Assembly: GCF_000499385.1 (NCBI RefSeq)
Contig: NW_013652829.1
Coordinates: forward strand, 1-40,000
DNA length: 40,000 nt
DNA from: Eimeria necatrix
Lineage: Eukaryota > Apicomplexa > Conoidasida > Eucoccidiorida > Eimeriidae
Reading direction: 5' to 3'
Of the stretch, positions 23,310 through 34,825 are shown one piece after another; positions within the stretch are counted from its first letter, which is position 1; each line of letters begins with the position of its first letter. A model generated the notes under the pieces. It saw nothing but the letters and a program-made list of their open reading frames with translations. It ran no database searches and had not been told where the DNA came from. Position numbers and translations under genes: made by a program.

Positions 23310-26127
23310 AGTCGGGGTGCTCGGACGGCGACAGAAGATGGCGACGGCGACCGTGGAAACTCCGAATCCACCTCTAGCACACCAGCAAAAACGTGTCTAT
23401 ATTACATAATTTGGGGAAAAGCGCGAACTATTTGCGCGAAAGAAAGCTTTCGATGTCGGCGTTGTGGGGCTTCCTGCCGCAGAAGACGCGACCGCCCTGC
23501 CGGCAGGTACGCGGACGAACTCTCCTTTCTCTCCCCCTCAAACGCATTTATTCAAATTTAAATGTCAGTTCAAAGGAAAACAGCCGCTGCTTTCAAGTCA
23601 AACGAGAGGCTATTTCCCACTGCCTTTCCTGCACGGCCAGCTTGTTGCTAGACGCCTGTCCGCGCTGCGGAGGTTCTGCTGGCAGCAAATTCCCTTTTTT
23701 GGGAACTTAAACTCTTTTAAAAAGGTCAAAATGTTCAAACGAGACTTTTTGAACTGCTCAGAACGGGACGGTGGGGAGCAGTTTGGGATTTCTCCCTTCT
23801 TTCCGAATTGCATCCAAGGGCCCCCTGTGAACTGCTGCAGTGCCAGCGGCTTTCTGGAAATTTGTCCTGCGAATACAACACTTCAAAAGATGGAATTAAA
23901 CATTTAACTTGCTTGGTGTTTCTTTGTCCTGCATAGATCTGCAGAGGTGTGTAGCTGCAGCAATTCCTGCTGCTTTCCCGCGGCCATAATCTGAACACGC
24001 AAGTCCAATCTTGCATGTCCTGTTCTCCAGCTTAAATCTATTGCTGTTCTACTGCTTTATGTGCGCTGTTTGGTGACAAACAGGACCAGAGTGGCTTGCA
24101 GTTTGCGTTTTCGAAGAAGCAACAGTAAATATAAAATATATAGAATAGACTAGACTTGAACTGGCCAGCCCAGTAGAAGCTGTAGAAGAGCCTGGCCCAG
24201 GGCCTCCCCGGCGAACAACTGCGGAGAACTCACCCACAGAAAGAACTCCTGGCCTTCCTAGTGTTCTATTTTGCTGCTTCGAGGGGCTGGACAACAGCTT
24301 GGGACAAATAAAGTAGTTATTAAAGGAGTTTTGGAACTTAGGCTCAACTCAGACTCCTCTTCTGTGCTTCTCATGAAGGCCACGGGGCGCAGCAGAGCAG
24401 AACGGAGCGAAACTTGAGCCGACAAGAGGCACCGGGGTTTTCTGTTTGCCAATTGTTTTGTTTAATTAATAAATTTGAATTCAAGTTCAGAAAAAGGAGT
24501 TCAGAATATATCCTCTTCGCTGCTTTCCACGCAGACTATACACACAGCCTACCCCTGCAGGGAATGTCAACATGCAAGTAATATTTGCTGCAAAGACACT
24601 CTTTGGCATGCAGCTTTCCACACTTGAGTGCTAAAGTTGCTTTGCTGCTGCTGGTATTATTCTCGTTCTGCATTTCTCAGGCTATTTCGCTTCCCCAGCC
24701 AAAATATATTCCAAAAATGGCAAAATTTGGCGAAGTTGGCAAACATAGTCTTTAATCCCGGTGCACCCGATAATGTGGAACGCTTGAAAGTGTTTTCTGA
24801 GCTTTTCAAACATGAAACTCTTCAGCATTTCATGAAAAGTTTGGAGTTTGTAGCCAGCAGAACATTGTCTAGCACTATTTATTTGCTGGAGGCTGTTGGG
24901 CTTCTGGAAGCGCACATATATTGCCATTCGGCTTCACGAATTTGCAATTAAAATTGCTAAAGTTTCACCAATTTCGAAGTTAAATGACTCAGTATCTGCG
25001 AATATAGAGCGGCAACATGACCCCCTAGTGGCAGTTTCTGACAGCATTGCCTCCTGCCATATGAAGTTATATGAAGTTCCCAAGAAGCTTTCGTGCAGGA
25101 TCTGGACAGTGCATGAAAGTAAATCTTTATTTTGCACATTTTTTCAAGTAGGAGAAGTTCTGTGGACAGAAATATAAGCAGGACAAGGCACTGGGCAGGC
25201 GTGTTCGCGGCGACAGTGCAGAAGTTCATTTCAAGTGTGATATTTGGCGAAGTCGAGCTGCGCCTTTTGATCTTTCTATTTTTTAATTCATATTTGTTTA
25301 TCATTCGGCGTGCAGCACTCAGTATAAAGTGATGTTTCGAGTGTGCTTGCAGAGCAGTCAGCGGGGAGGAACCAAGCGCTCGCGGGGTCGTAAAAGACTG
25401 CGGCGCACTGGAATCCCGGCTTGATCTGGGGAAAACTGGCGAAAACTTTGCACGAAAAGTCTTAAAATGTTTGAAATGCTTTAAAAAGAAAGAGAATTTC
25501 GCCAGTCTTTGCGTCGCCAGAAGATGGAAGGAGGTGAACCCCCCCCCCGCAAGCTGCATGGAGCGAGGGAGCGGAGGGGCCGGAAGACGCGGCGGAAGTG
25601 GGCGAAACGGGAATTGGCGAGGAAAAAAGAACTTGAAAAAGAAACGGAAAACATTTTAGAGATTAATTGCAGCAGAGGATTCTGCATTTGCGCAGTTTTC
25701 AACGGAACAGAGGAGTATTCTGTGGGGCTTATTCTTGAATCTGATCGGTCCTTGCGGGCGTTCTTGAAAACGAAAGCGAGCCACCCCGCGCAGCCTGTTC
25801 GTTTCTCGGCGTTTTTAATTGCTGCGCATTATTTTAAAGAAATAATTAATGTGTGGCGGCCTCAGTTTCGTTAGTTTGCAGCGCGCGTAGAGAAGACTCG
25901 GAACTTGCACGTGGCTGGTGGGAAGAAGAGGATGGGCGCTCTGTGGGGGTTTCAGAGGCTTCTCTGAACTTCTGCGCGGCTCTTCTGTTTCCTTTTGTGC
26001 ATTAAAAGTTGAATTATTTCCCTTAAAAGTTTAGTTTGCGCAGTTTTCGACGGCTTCCCGAGCGATCTGCCCCCCGCGAGCGAAGCTGCACGGAGCAAGT
26101 GGCCTTGCAGGACTTGGCGCAGTGAAG
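23310..26127. other. Repeat-poor island, no confident gene
   Basis: There are almost no trinucleotide or telomere-like tracts here, in contrast to the flanks. At its left edge is the DBT 5' end. A possible divergent first exon starts at ATG 23453 (MSALWGFLPQKTRPPCRQ) and ends at a good donor CAG/GTACGC at 23506/23507, but I could not find its continuation. Moderate open frames occur at 24628-24951 (+), overlapped by a similar minus frame, and at about 25533-25874 (+, basic then LIAAHYFKEIINVW). None shows recognisable similarity. The last part presumably holds the promoter and leader of the gene at 26128. Confidence 0.5.
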
Positions 26128-26160
26128 ATGGCGCAAGAAGGCGAAGTGGGGCAGCTGGGC

Positions 26161-26194
<34 letters not shown>

Positions 26195-26249
26195 AGCCGC
26201 AGCAGCCCGCGTCGCAAGCGCCGCTGCTCGCGGAAAAAGCAGCACCGCC

Positions 26250-26293
<44 letters not shown>

Positions 26294-26869
26294 TTGGGGG
26301 GGCCGAGCTGGAAGTGCCCCGCGGGGACTTCAAGCGGGAGGGCCTGGGGGGCGGGTTCAGCGTGGGATCGGCGCTGCTGGGGAGTCTGGGGCTGCTGCTG
26401 CTGCTGCTGCTGCTGGACGCGTTTGTGCTGCCGCTGCAGCGGCCGCTGGCCGTGGCCAAGAAGCCCTCGCTGGGCATTTTGCTGCCGCTGCCGCCGCCCA
26501 CGGGGCCCCCCAGCGCCTTCGAGGGGGCCCTTGCTGCTGCAGCGCAGCAGCTGGAGGAGGCCTGGGGGGGGGCCTCTGCTGCAGTGCGGGAGGCCTTCCA
26601 GCAGCACTTCATGCCGCCGGGGGGGCCCCCCGAGGGCATAGAGGTCTACAGGAAGCTGGTGCGGGCCATGCAGCAGGTGGGGGCCCCCGGGGGGCCCCCC
26701 GCGCAGCAGCGGACTTACAAGTTGAACTTGCTGCTGCTGCAGGGGGTCTGCGGCGCTGCAGCACAGCTGCTGCAGGGGCTGCGGCGGATGGAGCTGCTGC
26801 ACGAGGAGACTGGGGTGCCTGTGCTGCTGCTGGGGAAGGCGGCGAGCCCGGAGTTTAGCCGGCGCGAAG

Positions 26870-26918
<49 letters not shown>

Positions 26919-27747
26919 GGAGGGGGGGCCCCCGGGAGTGACCCTGCGGGAGTTTCTCGCGGGCTTCGGACTCGAGGAAGAACTGCCCTCCAGGGCCCGA
27001 GTTCCTGCTGCTGCTGCTGCTGTGCTGCAGGACCTGCTGAAGCTGCGGCTGCTGCAGGAGAGCAGCAGCAGCAAAGCCTTCCAGAGCTTCCGGCCGCTGC
27101 TGGCTGCGCTGGGGCTGGACTCCCCGCTGCTGTTCCCCGAGCCGCAGCAGCAGCAGCAGCAGCAGCTGCTGCTGCTCTTCGCCCAGGGCTGCTTCGACCT
27201 CGAGGCCTTCGTGCTGCACTGCCGCAAAGAGAACTTCTACAAAAGACCTTCCGATCTTTTCTTCCAAGACCTTCTTTGGCGCCTCGCGGCCAATTGGACT
27301 TCGCCAAAAATCGCAGAATTCACTGAAGAACAAATCCCGGACTTGGAGTATTTAATTGAAAAAGAAAAAACTCAAAAACGCATTTTTCTAGAAATGGACA
27401 AGTGGGGGCCCCAGGGGCTGGGGCCCCAAGACATTAATGCTCTTGTTAGGTATCTTCTTTGAGTTTTTTTTTCTTTTTTTTTCTTTTTTTTCTTCTTTTT
27501 GCTTTTTTCTTCCTTTTATTCTTCTTGTTCTTCTTTTGCTCTTTATTTTGCTCCTTTTTTCCTTCTTTTTCCGTTTTTTCTTCTTTTTTTCTTCTTTTTT
27601 TTCTTTTTTTTTCTTTTTTTTCTTTTTTTTCCACTTTGGCACTTTGCTGCTTCTCGGCCTCAAAGGCAGAGTCCGGCCTCGCCCCTGCAAGTCCAGGCGC
27701 CGCTTTGAAACAATTGGCCATCTTTGGCCCCTTTTGCTGCAGTTTAG

Positions 27748-27785
<38 letters not shown>

Positions 27786-27925
27786 TGCAGCAGCAGCAGC
27801 AGCTGCAGCAGCAGCAGCAGCTGCTGCTGCTGCTGAAGTCTCTACAGCTGCAGCAGCAGCAGCAGCAGCAGCTGCTGCTGAAGTCTCTAAACTTCACTTT
27901 TCCTTCTCAGCCTTTTCGGCTGTGC

Positions 27926-27964
<39 letters not shown>

Positions 27965-28753
27965 TCGCCTACAGCTTCCTGCAGCGCCTGAAGCAGATTC
28001 TCCCTCAGTTGTTTTCCACTTTTTCTGTCTTGAGAGTTTTTCTCCATTTTCGCCAAATTATTGCAAATTATTGCAAATTATTGCAAATTATTGCAAATTA
28101 TTGCAAACTATTGCCAAATTATTGCCAAGTTGTTGCCAAATTATTGCAAATTATTGCAAATTATTGCCAAATTATTGCCAAATAACTGCCGAATAACTGC
28201 CAAATTACTGCCAAATAGTTGCCAAATAGTTGCCAAATAGTTGTCAAATTATTGCAAATTATTGCCAAATAACTGCCGAATTATTGCCGAATTATTGCCA
28301 AATAACTGCCAAATTATTGCCAAGTAGTTGCCAAATAGTTGGCAAATAATTGGCAAATTATTGCCAGATTATTGCCAAATAATTGCCAAATTCTTGGCAA
28401 ATAACTGCCAAATAGTTGCCAAATAACTGCCAAATTATTGCCAAACAGTTGCCAAAGAATTGCCAAAAAACTGCCAAATAATTGCCAAATAACTGCTAAA
28501 TAATTGCCAAATAATTGCTAAATAACTGCTAAATAATTGCCAAATAATTGCCAAATAATTGGCAAATAATTGGCAAATAATTGCCAAATAGTTGGCAAAG
28601 AATTGCCAAATAGTTGGCAAAGAATTGGGGAAAAGAACTCTTCTGTGGTGTCCTGAGAGCTGAAGTCGAGTCTTGTGAATTGAGTTGCGATTTACTTTGA
28701 ATTTGCGCTACAGAAAGCTGGCTGAAGAACTGGAGGAAGTAAAAAGCTTTTAA
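26128..28753 (+). CDS. Unrecognised Leu/Ala-rich membrane protein, paralogue A
   Basis: Main exon 26128-27449, from AAGATGGCGCAAGAA. Order: Ala/Gln-rich N-terminus; one strong membrane segment ([20 protein letters not shown], residues about 80-105) preceded by KREG, suggesting a type II anchor; then an alpha-helical domain with AVREAFQQHFMPP, YKLNLLLLQG and LHEETGVPVLLLG; a poly-Ala insert; and a C-terminal part with RPLLAALGL, SPKIAEFTEEQI and DKWGPQG. The frame can end at TGA 27460-27462, but the paralogue at 29631 shows the same AG/GT[A/T]TCTTCTTT at the same place, which looks like a splice donor. A terminal exon at 28714-28753 (KLAEELEEVKSF, TAA) fits in phase 2, with or without a small exon near 27973 (FLQRLKQILPQ). 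The antisense 436-codon frame is a poly-residue shadow. Function unknown. Confidence 0.7.
27450..27640. repeat. Polypyrimidine (T/C-rich) tract after paralogue A
   Basis: T-runs with regular C (TTTTTTTCTTC) extend for about 180 bp from the presumed donor. If the donor is real, this is the start of the intron; otherwise it is the 3' UTR. Phe/Ser/Leu-rich frames here are artefacts. Confidence 0.8.
28050..28627. repeat. CAAATTATTGC tandem repeat, unit 11-12 bp
   Basis: About 50 copies of [C]CAAAT[A/T][A/G/C]TTGC, with sub-blocks AATTATTGCAA (28055-28110), CAAATAACTGC, CCAAATAGTTG and, near the end, inverted forms TTGGCAAATAATTGGCAA. The last type is self-complementary (TTGGCAA.TTGCCAA). It would lie in the intron before the presumed terminal exon of paralogue A. 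Confidence 0.95.
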
Positions 28754-29630
28754 AACATAAATATAAATAAAGTGGCTTTTTATTGAAGAGTTTAGAAGCC
28801 TCGGACTCGGCCAAACAGCGCTGAAGGCTGCACTGGCTGGCGGCAGTGAGACTCCTGCAAACGCTGGAGCCGCGGACTTGGCGAGACTTGGCGTTCCTTT
28901 CGAATCTCCTGAGGAGTTTAATTTGGAATTAAAATTATAAAATTAATTTTGGAGTCGTTTGTGGCTGTGGGACGCATCTTTGCAAGAGGCGGCGCCGGGG
29001 TTCGGAAGACGCGGCTCGCGAAGGCAAACTACGCGCCGCCCCACTTCCCACGCAAACCCACCCAAGTCGCCAAAAAAGGCATTTAAATTGCAAAAAAGGA
29101 TTTTATTTTGAAATGAACTTCGACTGGCGCGTCGAGAAGGCGCAGTCGCGCGCGAGTGAATCGAGGTGTTCGGGTGTACAGACGCTCGCGCCGCGCCCGC
29201 GGTGGTAACCCGCGAGTCCCGCGGGTCCGAGGCGTTTCAGTGGAGGATAAAGGGAGCTGCATAAATATAAATAGTTGAATAATTATTATTAAAGGGGCAG
29301 CGGCGGAAGAAGCAGCGGGGCGGAGCCGCGGGCGCACCCCAGCTGCTCGCTCGGAGGCGGTGGTGCCTCGACTGGAGCCAGTCAGTGCTCGACGCGCGCT
29401 GCGCCGCGGCTGCAGCCTCTGTCGCGGAGCAGTTGTCTTTTATTTTGCATTTAAATTCGAATTAACTCGCGAAGTTCCTTTTTCGGAGACGCAGCTGCTG
29501 CGTGTGCGGCCTCTGCGCAGTCCGCCCACGCAGCCTCGATCTCACAGCTGGTCACAGCCGCGGGCACGCGCGCTGCTGCCCAGCGGCGCCCCCAGTTGAG
29601 CGAAGCGCTTGTGGGCTTAGCGGCGCGCAG
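28754..29630. other. Intergenic between paralogues A and B
   Basis: AATAAATATAAATAAAG-type words just after 28753 could serve polyadenylation. The rest is GC-rich with GGTGTACAGACG at 29173-29184. The frames present are short. It presumably contains the promoter and leader of paralogue B. Confidence 0.55.
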
Positions 29631-29657
29631 ATGGCGGCGAGTTTTCCCGCGGAGGCT

Positions 29658-29699
<42 letters not shown>

Positions 29700-29987
29700 G
29701 AGGAGCCCGAGGCCTACCCGCTGGCCGCTGCTGCTGCTGCCGCCGGCCCCGAGGCCCTCCAGGGGCCCCAGGGGGCCCCAAATGGTACTTTTTGGGACCC
29801 TGAGTTCTACAAACTTCCCGAAGAAGACACCAGGGGCCCCCGGGGCCCCCGGCGGGCCTTCAGGGCTGCAGCAGTGAAGGCCTTTTTGGCTCTGGCGGTT
29901 TTGCTGCTGCTGAGCTTCTCCATTGTGGACATAAAGCCCTCGAGCGCTGCAGCAAGGCCTCCTTCCCCAGCCCTGCCCCGCAAGCCC

Positions 29988-30062
<75 letters not shown>

Positions 30063-30197
30063 GCGGAAGGAGCAGCAGCAGCAGCAGCAGAAGCAGAAGA
30101 AGCAGAAGTAGAAGAAGCAGAAGAAGCGGAAGAAGAAGAAGCAGAAGAAGAAGAAGAAGAAGAAGCGGGCGAATTAGCAGCAGGAGACATAGAAGGA

Positions 30198-30253
<56 letters not shown>

Positions 30254-30969
30254 GGGGGGAGAGCTGTTCCCAGACCTGGAGGGCTCTGTGGAGTTCTACC
30301 AAGAGAGCTTCGAAGCTGCTGCTGACCAGCTGGAGGCTCTGTGGGAAAGGGCCTCTCCGGCAGTGCAGCGGGCCTTCGGGCAGCACTTCGTGCCTCCGCA
30401 GCGTGCTGCTGCTGCTGTACAAGCGGCACGTGGAGGCGCTGCGGGCCACCCCGCGGCCAGCAGCAGCAGCAGAGCTGCGGCTCTTCAAACTCAACTTGCT
30501 GCTGCTGGAGGCCCTCTGCAGCAGCGCAGCAGAAGTGCTGCGCAGCCTCCAAGACATGCAGCAGCTGCACGAGGCCACGGGGGTGCCGGTGCCTCTTTTG
30601 GGTTTGGGGGGCCCCCTGGAGCCGCTGCTGGCGGGGGCCCTGGGGGGCCCCCCGGGGCGGACCAGTGGTCTGACCAGTGGGGTGACCAGTGGTCACATGA
30701 CTTTGGGGGAGTTTCTGGGCGACTTGGGGCTCCCCAGCAGCGGCGTTTCGCGGGCCAAAGTGCCCCGCAGACTGGGGCTGCTGCTGCAGAACATTCTCGA
30801 GCTTAAGCAGCTGCAGCAAGACTGTTTTTTGAAGGCTTTTGCCAAGTTCGAGCCGCTGCTGCAGGCCCTGGGACTCAGCCGCGAAAACGGGTACCCGCGG
30901 GGGCCCCCGCTGCCGCTGCTGTTCGCGGCGGGGGAGTTCGACGCGGCGCTGCTGGCGCTCAGCAGCAGC

Positions 30970-31014
<45 letters not shown>

Positions 31015-31209
31015 CCGCTGGCCGCGGTCTTGGGGGACAAGTGGAACCCCAGGGCTGTTGCGGACTTCGCCGCAGATCAGTTTTTCGAAATCCAATTTTT
31101 AATTAACTCCGCAGCCAACGCGAAGGCGGCGACTCTGCGGCTTTCCAAGTGGGGGCCGGGGGGTCAAGACACCGCAGGAGTCTTTGCTCTCGCGAGGTTT
31201 CTTCTTTAG
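29631..31209 (+). CDS. Unrecognised Leu/Ala-rich membrane protein, paralogue B, with frame break near 30400
   Basis: Starts at GCGCAGATGGCGGCG. Order: poly-Ala N-terminus, a membrane segment (FLALAVLLLLSFSIVD, residues about 83-98), poly-Ala, a Glu-rich stretch (EEAEEEEEEEAGE), then a domain matching paralogue A: LEALWERASPAVQRAFGQHF, FKLNLLLLEALC, LHEATGVPVPLLG, FEPLLQALGL and LSKWGPGG. Similarity passes from one frame (29631 to about 30405) to the next (from about 30400, VLLLLYKRHVEAL) within CAGCGTGCTGCTGCTGCTG, where no intron of credible size fits. So this is an indel in the sequence or a true frameshift. The end at TAG 31207 is preceded by AG/GTTTCTTCTTT at the site homologous to the donor in paralogue A, so a further exon is likely. 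Function unknown. Confidence 0.65.
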
Positions 31210-31344
31210 AGTTGTCATTTCTTTTCTTTTGCACTTTGCTCGTTTTGTCTTCACTCTTTTTTTCTTTTCTTTTCTCTTCTGCTCTTTTGCTCTTTCTTTG
31301 CTCCATTTCTTTCTCTTCAACAGCTTTTATTCCAGTTTCTTTTC

Positions 31345-31465
31345 TCTTCAAAAAAAACAACTTTTGTTTTCCAACTTCTTTTCTCTTCAAAAAAAACAAC
31401 TTTTGTTTTCCAACTTCTTTTCTCTTCAAACAAAACAACTTTTGTTGCCAACTTCTTTTCTCTTC
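31345..31465. repeat. 38-bp tandem repeat
   Basis: Three to four copies of AACTTCTTTTCTCTTCAAAA followed by AAAACAACTTTTGTTTTCC. The last copy is diverged (GTTGCC). Confidence 0.9.
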
Positions 31466-31474
31466 AAAAGGACT

Positions 31475-31808
31475 TTGAAGGATTTAAATGAACTTCCTCT
31501 TTGAAGGATTTAAATAAACTTCTTCTTTGAAGGATTCAAATAAACTTCTTCTTTGAAGGATTCAAATAAACTTCTTCTTTGGAGGATTTAAATGAACTTC
31601 TTTAAAGGATGAACTTCTTCTTTAAAGGATTCAAATGAACTTCTTCTTTAAAGGATTTAAATGAACTTCTTCTTTGAAGGATTCAAATGAACTTCCTCTT
31701 TAAAGGATTCAAATGAACTTCTTCTTTGAAGGATTTAAATGAACTTCTTCTTTAAATGAACTTCTTCTTTGAAGGATTTAAATGAACTTCTTCTTTGAAG
31801 GATTCAAA
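31475..31808. repeat. 25-bp tandem repeat GAAGGATTTAAATGAACTTCTTCTT
   Basis: About 13 copies of an imperfect 22-27 bp unit, GGATT[T/C]AAATGAACTTC followed by TTCTTTGAA. GAAGTTC/GAACTTC words give partial inverted symmetry. Confidence 0.95.
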
Positions 31809-32574
31809 AGACTGCGCCAAAACCCACTTGTCACTTCTCAACTGGAATTTGAACTTGCGGGGAATTCCCCGCAAGGAGTTGATTAATTCTTTTCTTTTCT
31901 TTTTTAATTCGAATTAATTTCTTTTTCAATAAATGGAAAAGACTTTTCTTTTTCAATAAATGGAAAGACTTTCTTTTCCGTTGCGTTTTTCCTTTGCGCG
32001 CTGGTCAGCGCCAACCTCTCCAACTGCCAACAGCGGCGAAGTTGGAGAACTAATTTGAATTTGAAGGAAAAACGAAAAAGATTTGTTCAATTAATTCAAC
32101 TTTTGTTTATTATTCAGAAAATAAGGGCCAATAAAAGCTCAAAAAGGCCCCAAATGAATTAAAATGACCAACAACGAACCACTTTTGAATGCCACACTGA
32201 ATTTGCCAACAAGTGCACTTCTGCTGCACTTCTGTTGGAACTAAAACGCCTTTATTGTTTTAAAAGACTCAACAAACTCTCTTGTGCATTTTTTGTCTTT
32301 TATTTCCACAGAGTCCTTTGTTTAAAGTGCACTTATTAGTCTTTCAGAAGAGAAATGAAAACTTGGAAATCTGAAGTGAAATAAATGCATGCAAAGACAC
32401 AAAACAATCTGCAAAGTCCTGTCTTCTCTTTGCTGAGTTGGAGTCCCAAACTAATGCCACTTCTTTCCAAGAGAAGTCCCTTCAAAGAGGCTTCGAACTG
32501 TTTAAAAAACTTCCAGCAAATTCAGTAAAGATTTGCAGATCGCACTGAGACTCAGTTAGGCAGTCAGAAGTTCC

Positions 32575-33000
32575 TTTTATACTCTCAAAGAGATATATAA
32601 AAATCTATTTGCTGAAGTTCCTTTTATACTCTCAAAGATATAAATAAAGATCCATTTGTTGAAGTTCCTTTTATAGTCTCAAAGAGATAAATAGAGATCC
32701 ATTTGTTGAAGTTCCTTTTATACTCTCAAAGAGGTATAAAAAGATCCATTTGTTGAAGTTCCTTTTATATTCTCAAAGAGATATATAAAGATCCATTTGT
32801 TGAAGTTCCTTCTATACTCTCAAAGAGATATAAAGAACTCTCAAAGATATATATAAAGATCTATTTGTTGAAGTTCCTTTTATATTCTCAAAGAGATATA
32901 AAGATCTATTTGTTGAAGTTCCTTTTATATTCTCAAAGAGATATATAAAGATCTATTTGTTGAAGTTCCTTTTATATTCTCAAAGAGATATAAAGATCTG
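32575..33000. repeat. Tandem repeat of about 45-48 bp
   Basis: About eight to nine copies of TTTGTTGAAGTTCCTTTTAT followed by ACTCTCAAAGAGATATATAAAGATC. Copies differ by a few bases and small indels. No open frame. Confidence 0.95.
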
Positions 33001-33034
33001 TTTGCTGGGCCTCGCGGGAAGCTGTAGTTGGGTT

Positions 33035-33093
33035 TTATGTTTGAGTTGCAGCAAGCAGCTTTGCTGGCTGCTGAGGAAGTTGAAAAGCCAAGA

Positions 33094-33167
<74 letters not shown>

Positions 33168-33466
33168 AGGTGTTCAGCAGCAAAGTGCGCCTTGGAAGCC
33201 TGGGCTGAGAGGATGGCTTTCTGACTCTCAAACTGCTGCAATTTAATTTAGTTTTGGCAATTCAGTTAATTCTTTTGCTTCAATTGCCAAAAACTAAATT
33301 AAATTGCAGCAAAACGAGCTGCTGGACTGGGCCTGCAGCCAAGATGTTCTTTTTCTGAGTTTGAGCCAATGCGGACTTTAGATTAAAATGCTTCTCGCTC
33401 ATCTGTTCTCTCCTTGAAGCAGCTCGAGCTGCTGCTGAAGGAGCTGCTGCTGCTGCTGCTGCAGCA

Positions 33467-33521
<55 letters not shown>

Positions 33522-33650
33522 AAGCAGCTGCTTGTGAATGAGCTGCTGCTTCAGCAGCTGCTGCTGCAGCAGCTGCTGCAGCGCCACACAGTATTGGACT
33601 TTCTGCACTTCTGGATCTGCTGCTTTCCTGAGAGACTTGGAGGCAAAAGG
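33035..33650 (-). CDS. Possible minus-strand Gln-rich coiled-coil gene fragments
   Basis: Two minus-strand frames look coding because CAG is in sense orientation and the flanks are helical. The first, 33235-33035, follows an AAATTGCAG acceptor: QFESQKAILSAQASKAHFAA, poly-Gln of about 24, LLAFQLPQQPAKLL, stop. The second, 33650-33399, has LRKAADPEVQKVQYCVALQQ, poly-Gln, stop. A third frame (SEKHFNLKSALAQTQKKNIL, 33335-33395) lies between them in a different phase. I could not join them into one model. Plus-strand readings are poly-Leu/Ala. Confidence 0.25.
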
Positions 33651-33998
33651 CCAGCCTCTTTAAAGCACAAGTTGCTGCAGCAAAGCTGCGCATGCAGCCA
33701 CCACTTTGCCTTTTGCTGCAGTGTCTTTCTTTAAGGGAATCCTCTTCGCCGCTGGGAGCAGAAGCTCCGGAATGCATGCAGCTTCAGTTATTCTCTTTTA
33801 GTTCTTTTTATTCTTTTAAAAAGAACAGTTCTTTTTATTCTTTTAAAAAGAACTAAAAGAGATTTTTATTCTTTTAAAAAGAACTAAAAGAGAATAATTG
33901 AAACTGCGTGAAGTGTTTTCTCCGCAGCTACGCGGCAGCAGCCTTGTCTGGCAGTCCTTGAGACTGGGATTTGTGACGGCTCGTAACCGCTGAGACAA

Positions 33999-34051
33999 GA
34001 CCCTAAACCCTAAACCCTAAACCCTAAACCCTAATCCGTAAACCCTAAACG
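33999..34051. repeat. Telomere-like AAACCCT array
   Basis: Six to seven AAACCCT units with one CCCTAATCCGT variant, intergenic. Confidence 0.9.
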
Positions 34052-34825
34052 AAAGACTTCAAAAAGACTTCCTCCGAACCTTAAACGCCTTCGAGGGGCT
34101 TTCCTGGGCTGGCTTTCCAGCTGTGTACATCAAACTTCAGACTCTGCTGCTCATACAAGAACTGCTTTTATTGGCGAAGTTCCAGAAGGCCAAAAGCAGA
34201 AAGCTGTGAGTGTTTTGTGCAGCAAAAGTAAAAGGAAAGCTTTGCTGCAGCGCAGAGCTCGCTGTGCAGCCCAAGGCAATCTACAGAAGACTTCTGCGCC
34301 TCGAAAGCAGCTTTGTCTTCAAGTCCAGGGAAAAATCTGACGGAATAATCCTTAATTATGGCAAATTTAACCACTAATTATGTAAAGAGGAATGAAATTA
34401 GCTGTTATAAGCTGCGGGTTTCCCGCTTTTGGCAGCCGAAACCGGAAACTGCTGCAAAGATATTCAAGTTGAGATCACTCATGTTCAATGTTTCCGTTTT
34501 TGCGCCTCAGCGCCAGCAAGCCGCCCCACAGATAATTGAAATTCATAAATTATTTTATTAATTGCCATTTTAGTTTTTGTTTCAGCCATTTAGGCTGCTA
34601 GGGAGGCAAAGCGTTGCTGCAGGATCTAGTGGGTTGGCTCTCGGGGCTGGGGCCCCTCGCTGCAGGCCTTCTTGTCTGTTTCCATTGTTTGAATTGGAAT
34701 AGTTTTAAGTCTTTTAAACAATTAAATTCAACTAATTATAACTGCTGTGCCCGCCTGAGACTCACTAACGCATGCGCGTGCTTCAACATGTACAAATTAC
34801 CCCGTTTCGATAGTCAGGGCTCACG

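Noticed and set aside
24628..24951. 107-codon plus-strand frame in the repeat-poor island
   Set aside because: A minus-strand frame of similar length and quality overlaps it, there is no recognisable similarity and no clear exon borders. Left as unsupported.
26023..27333. 436-codon minus-strand frame opposite paralogue A
   Set aside because: The plus strand shows paralogy with the gene at 29631, a membrane segment and a good start; the minus frame is Gln/Leu/Cys shadow.
29860..31095. 411-codon minus-strand frame opposite paralogue B
   Set aside because: Composed of poly-Leu and poly-Gln shadows; similarity to paralogue A is on the plus strand.
31475..33000. Regularly spaced repeats resembling a CRISPR array
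   Set aside because: These are contiguous imperfect tandem repeats without distinct spacers, in a eukaryotic genome.
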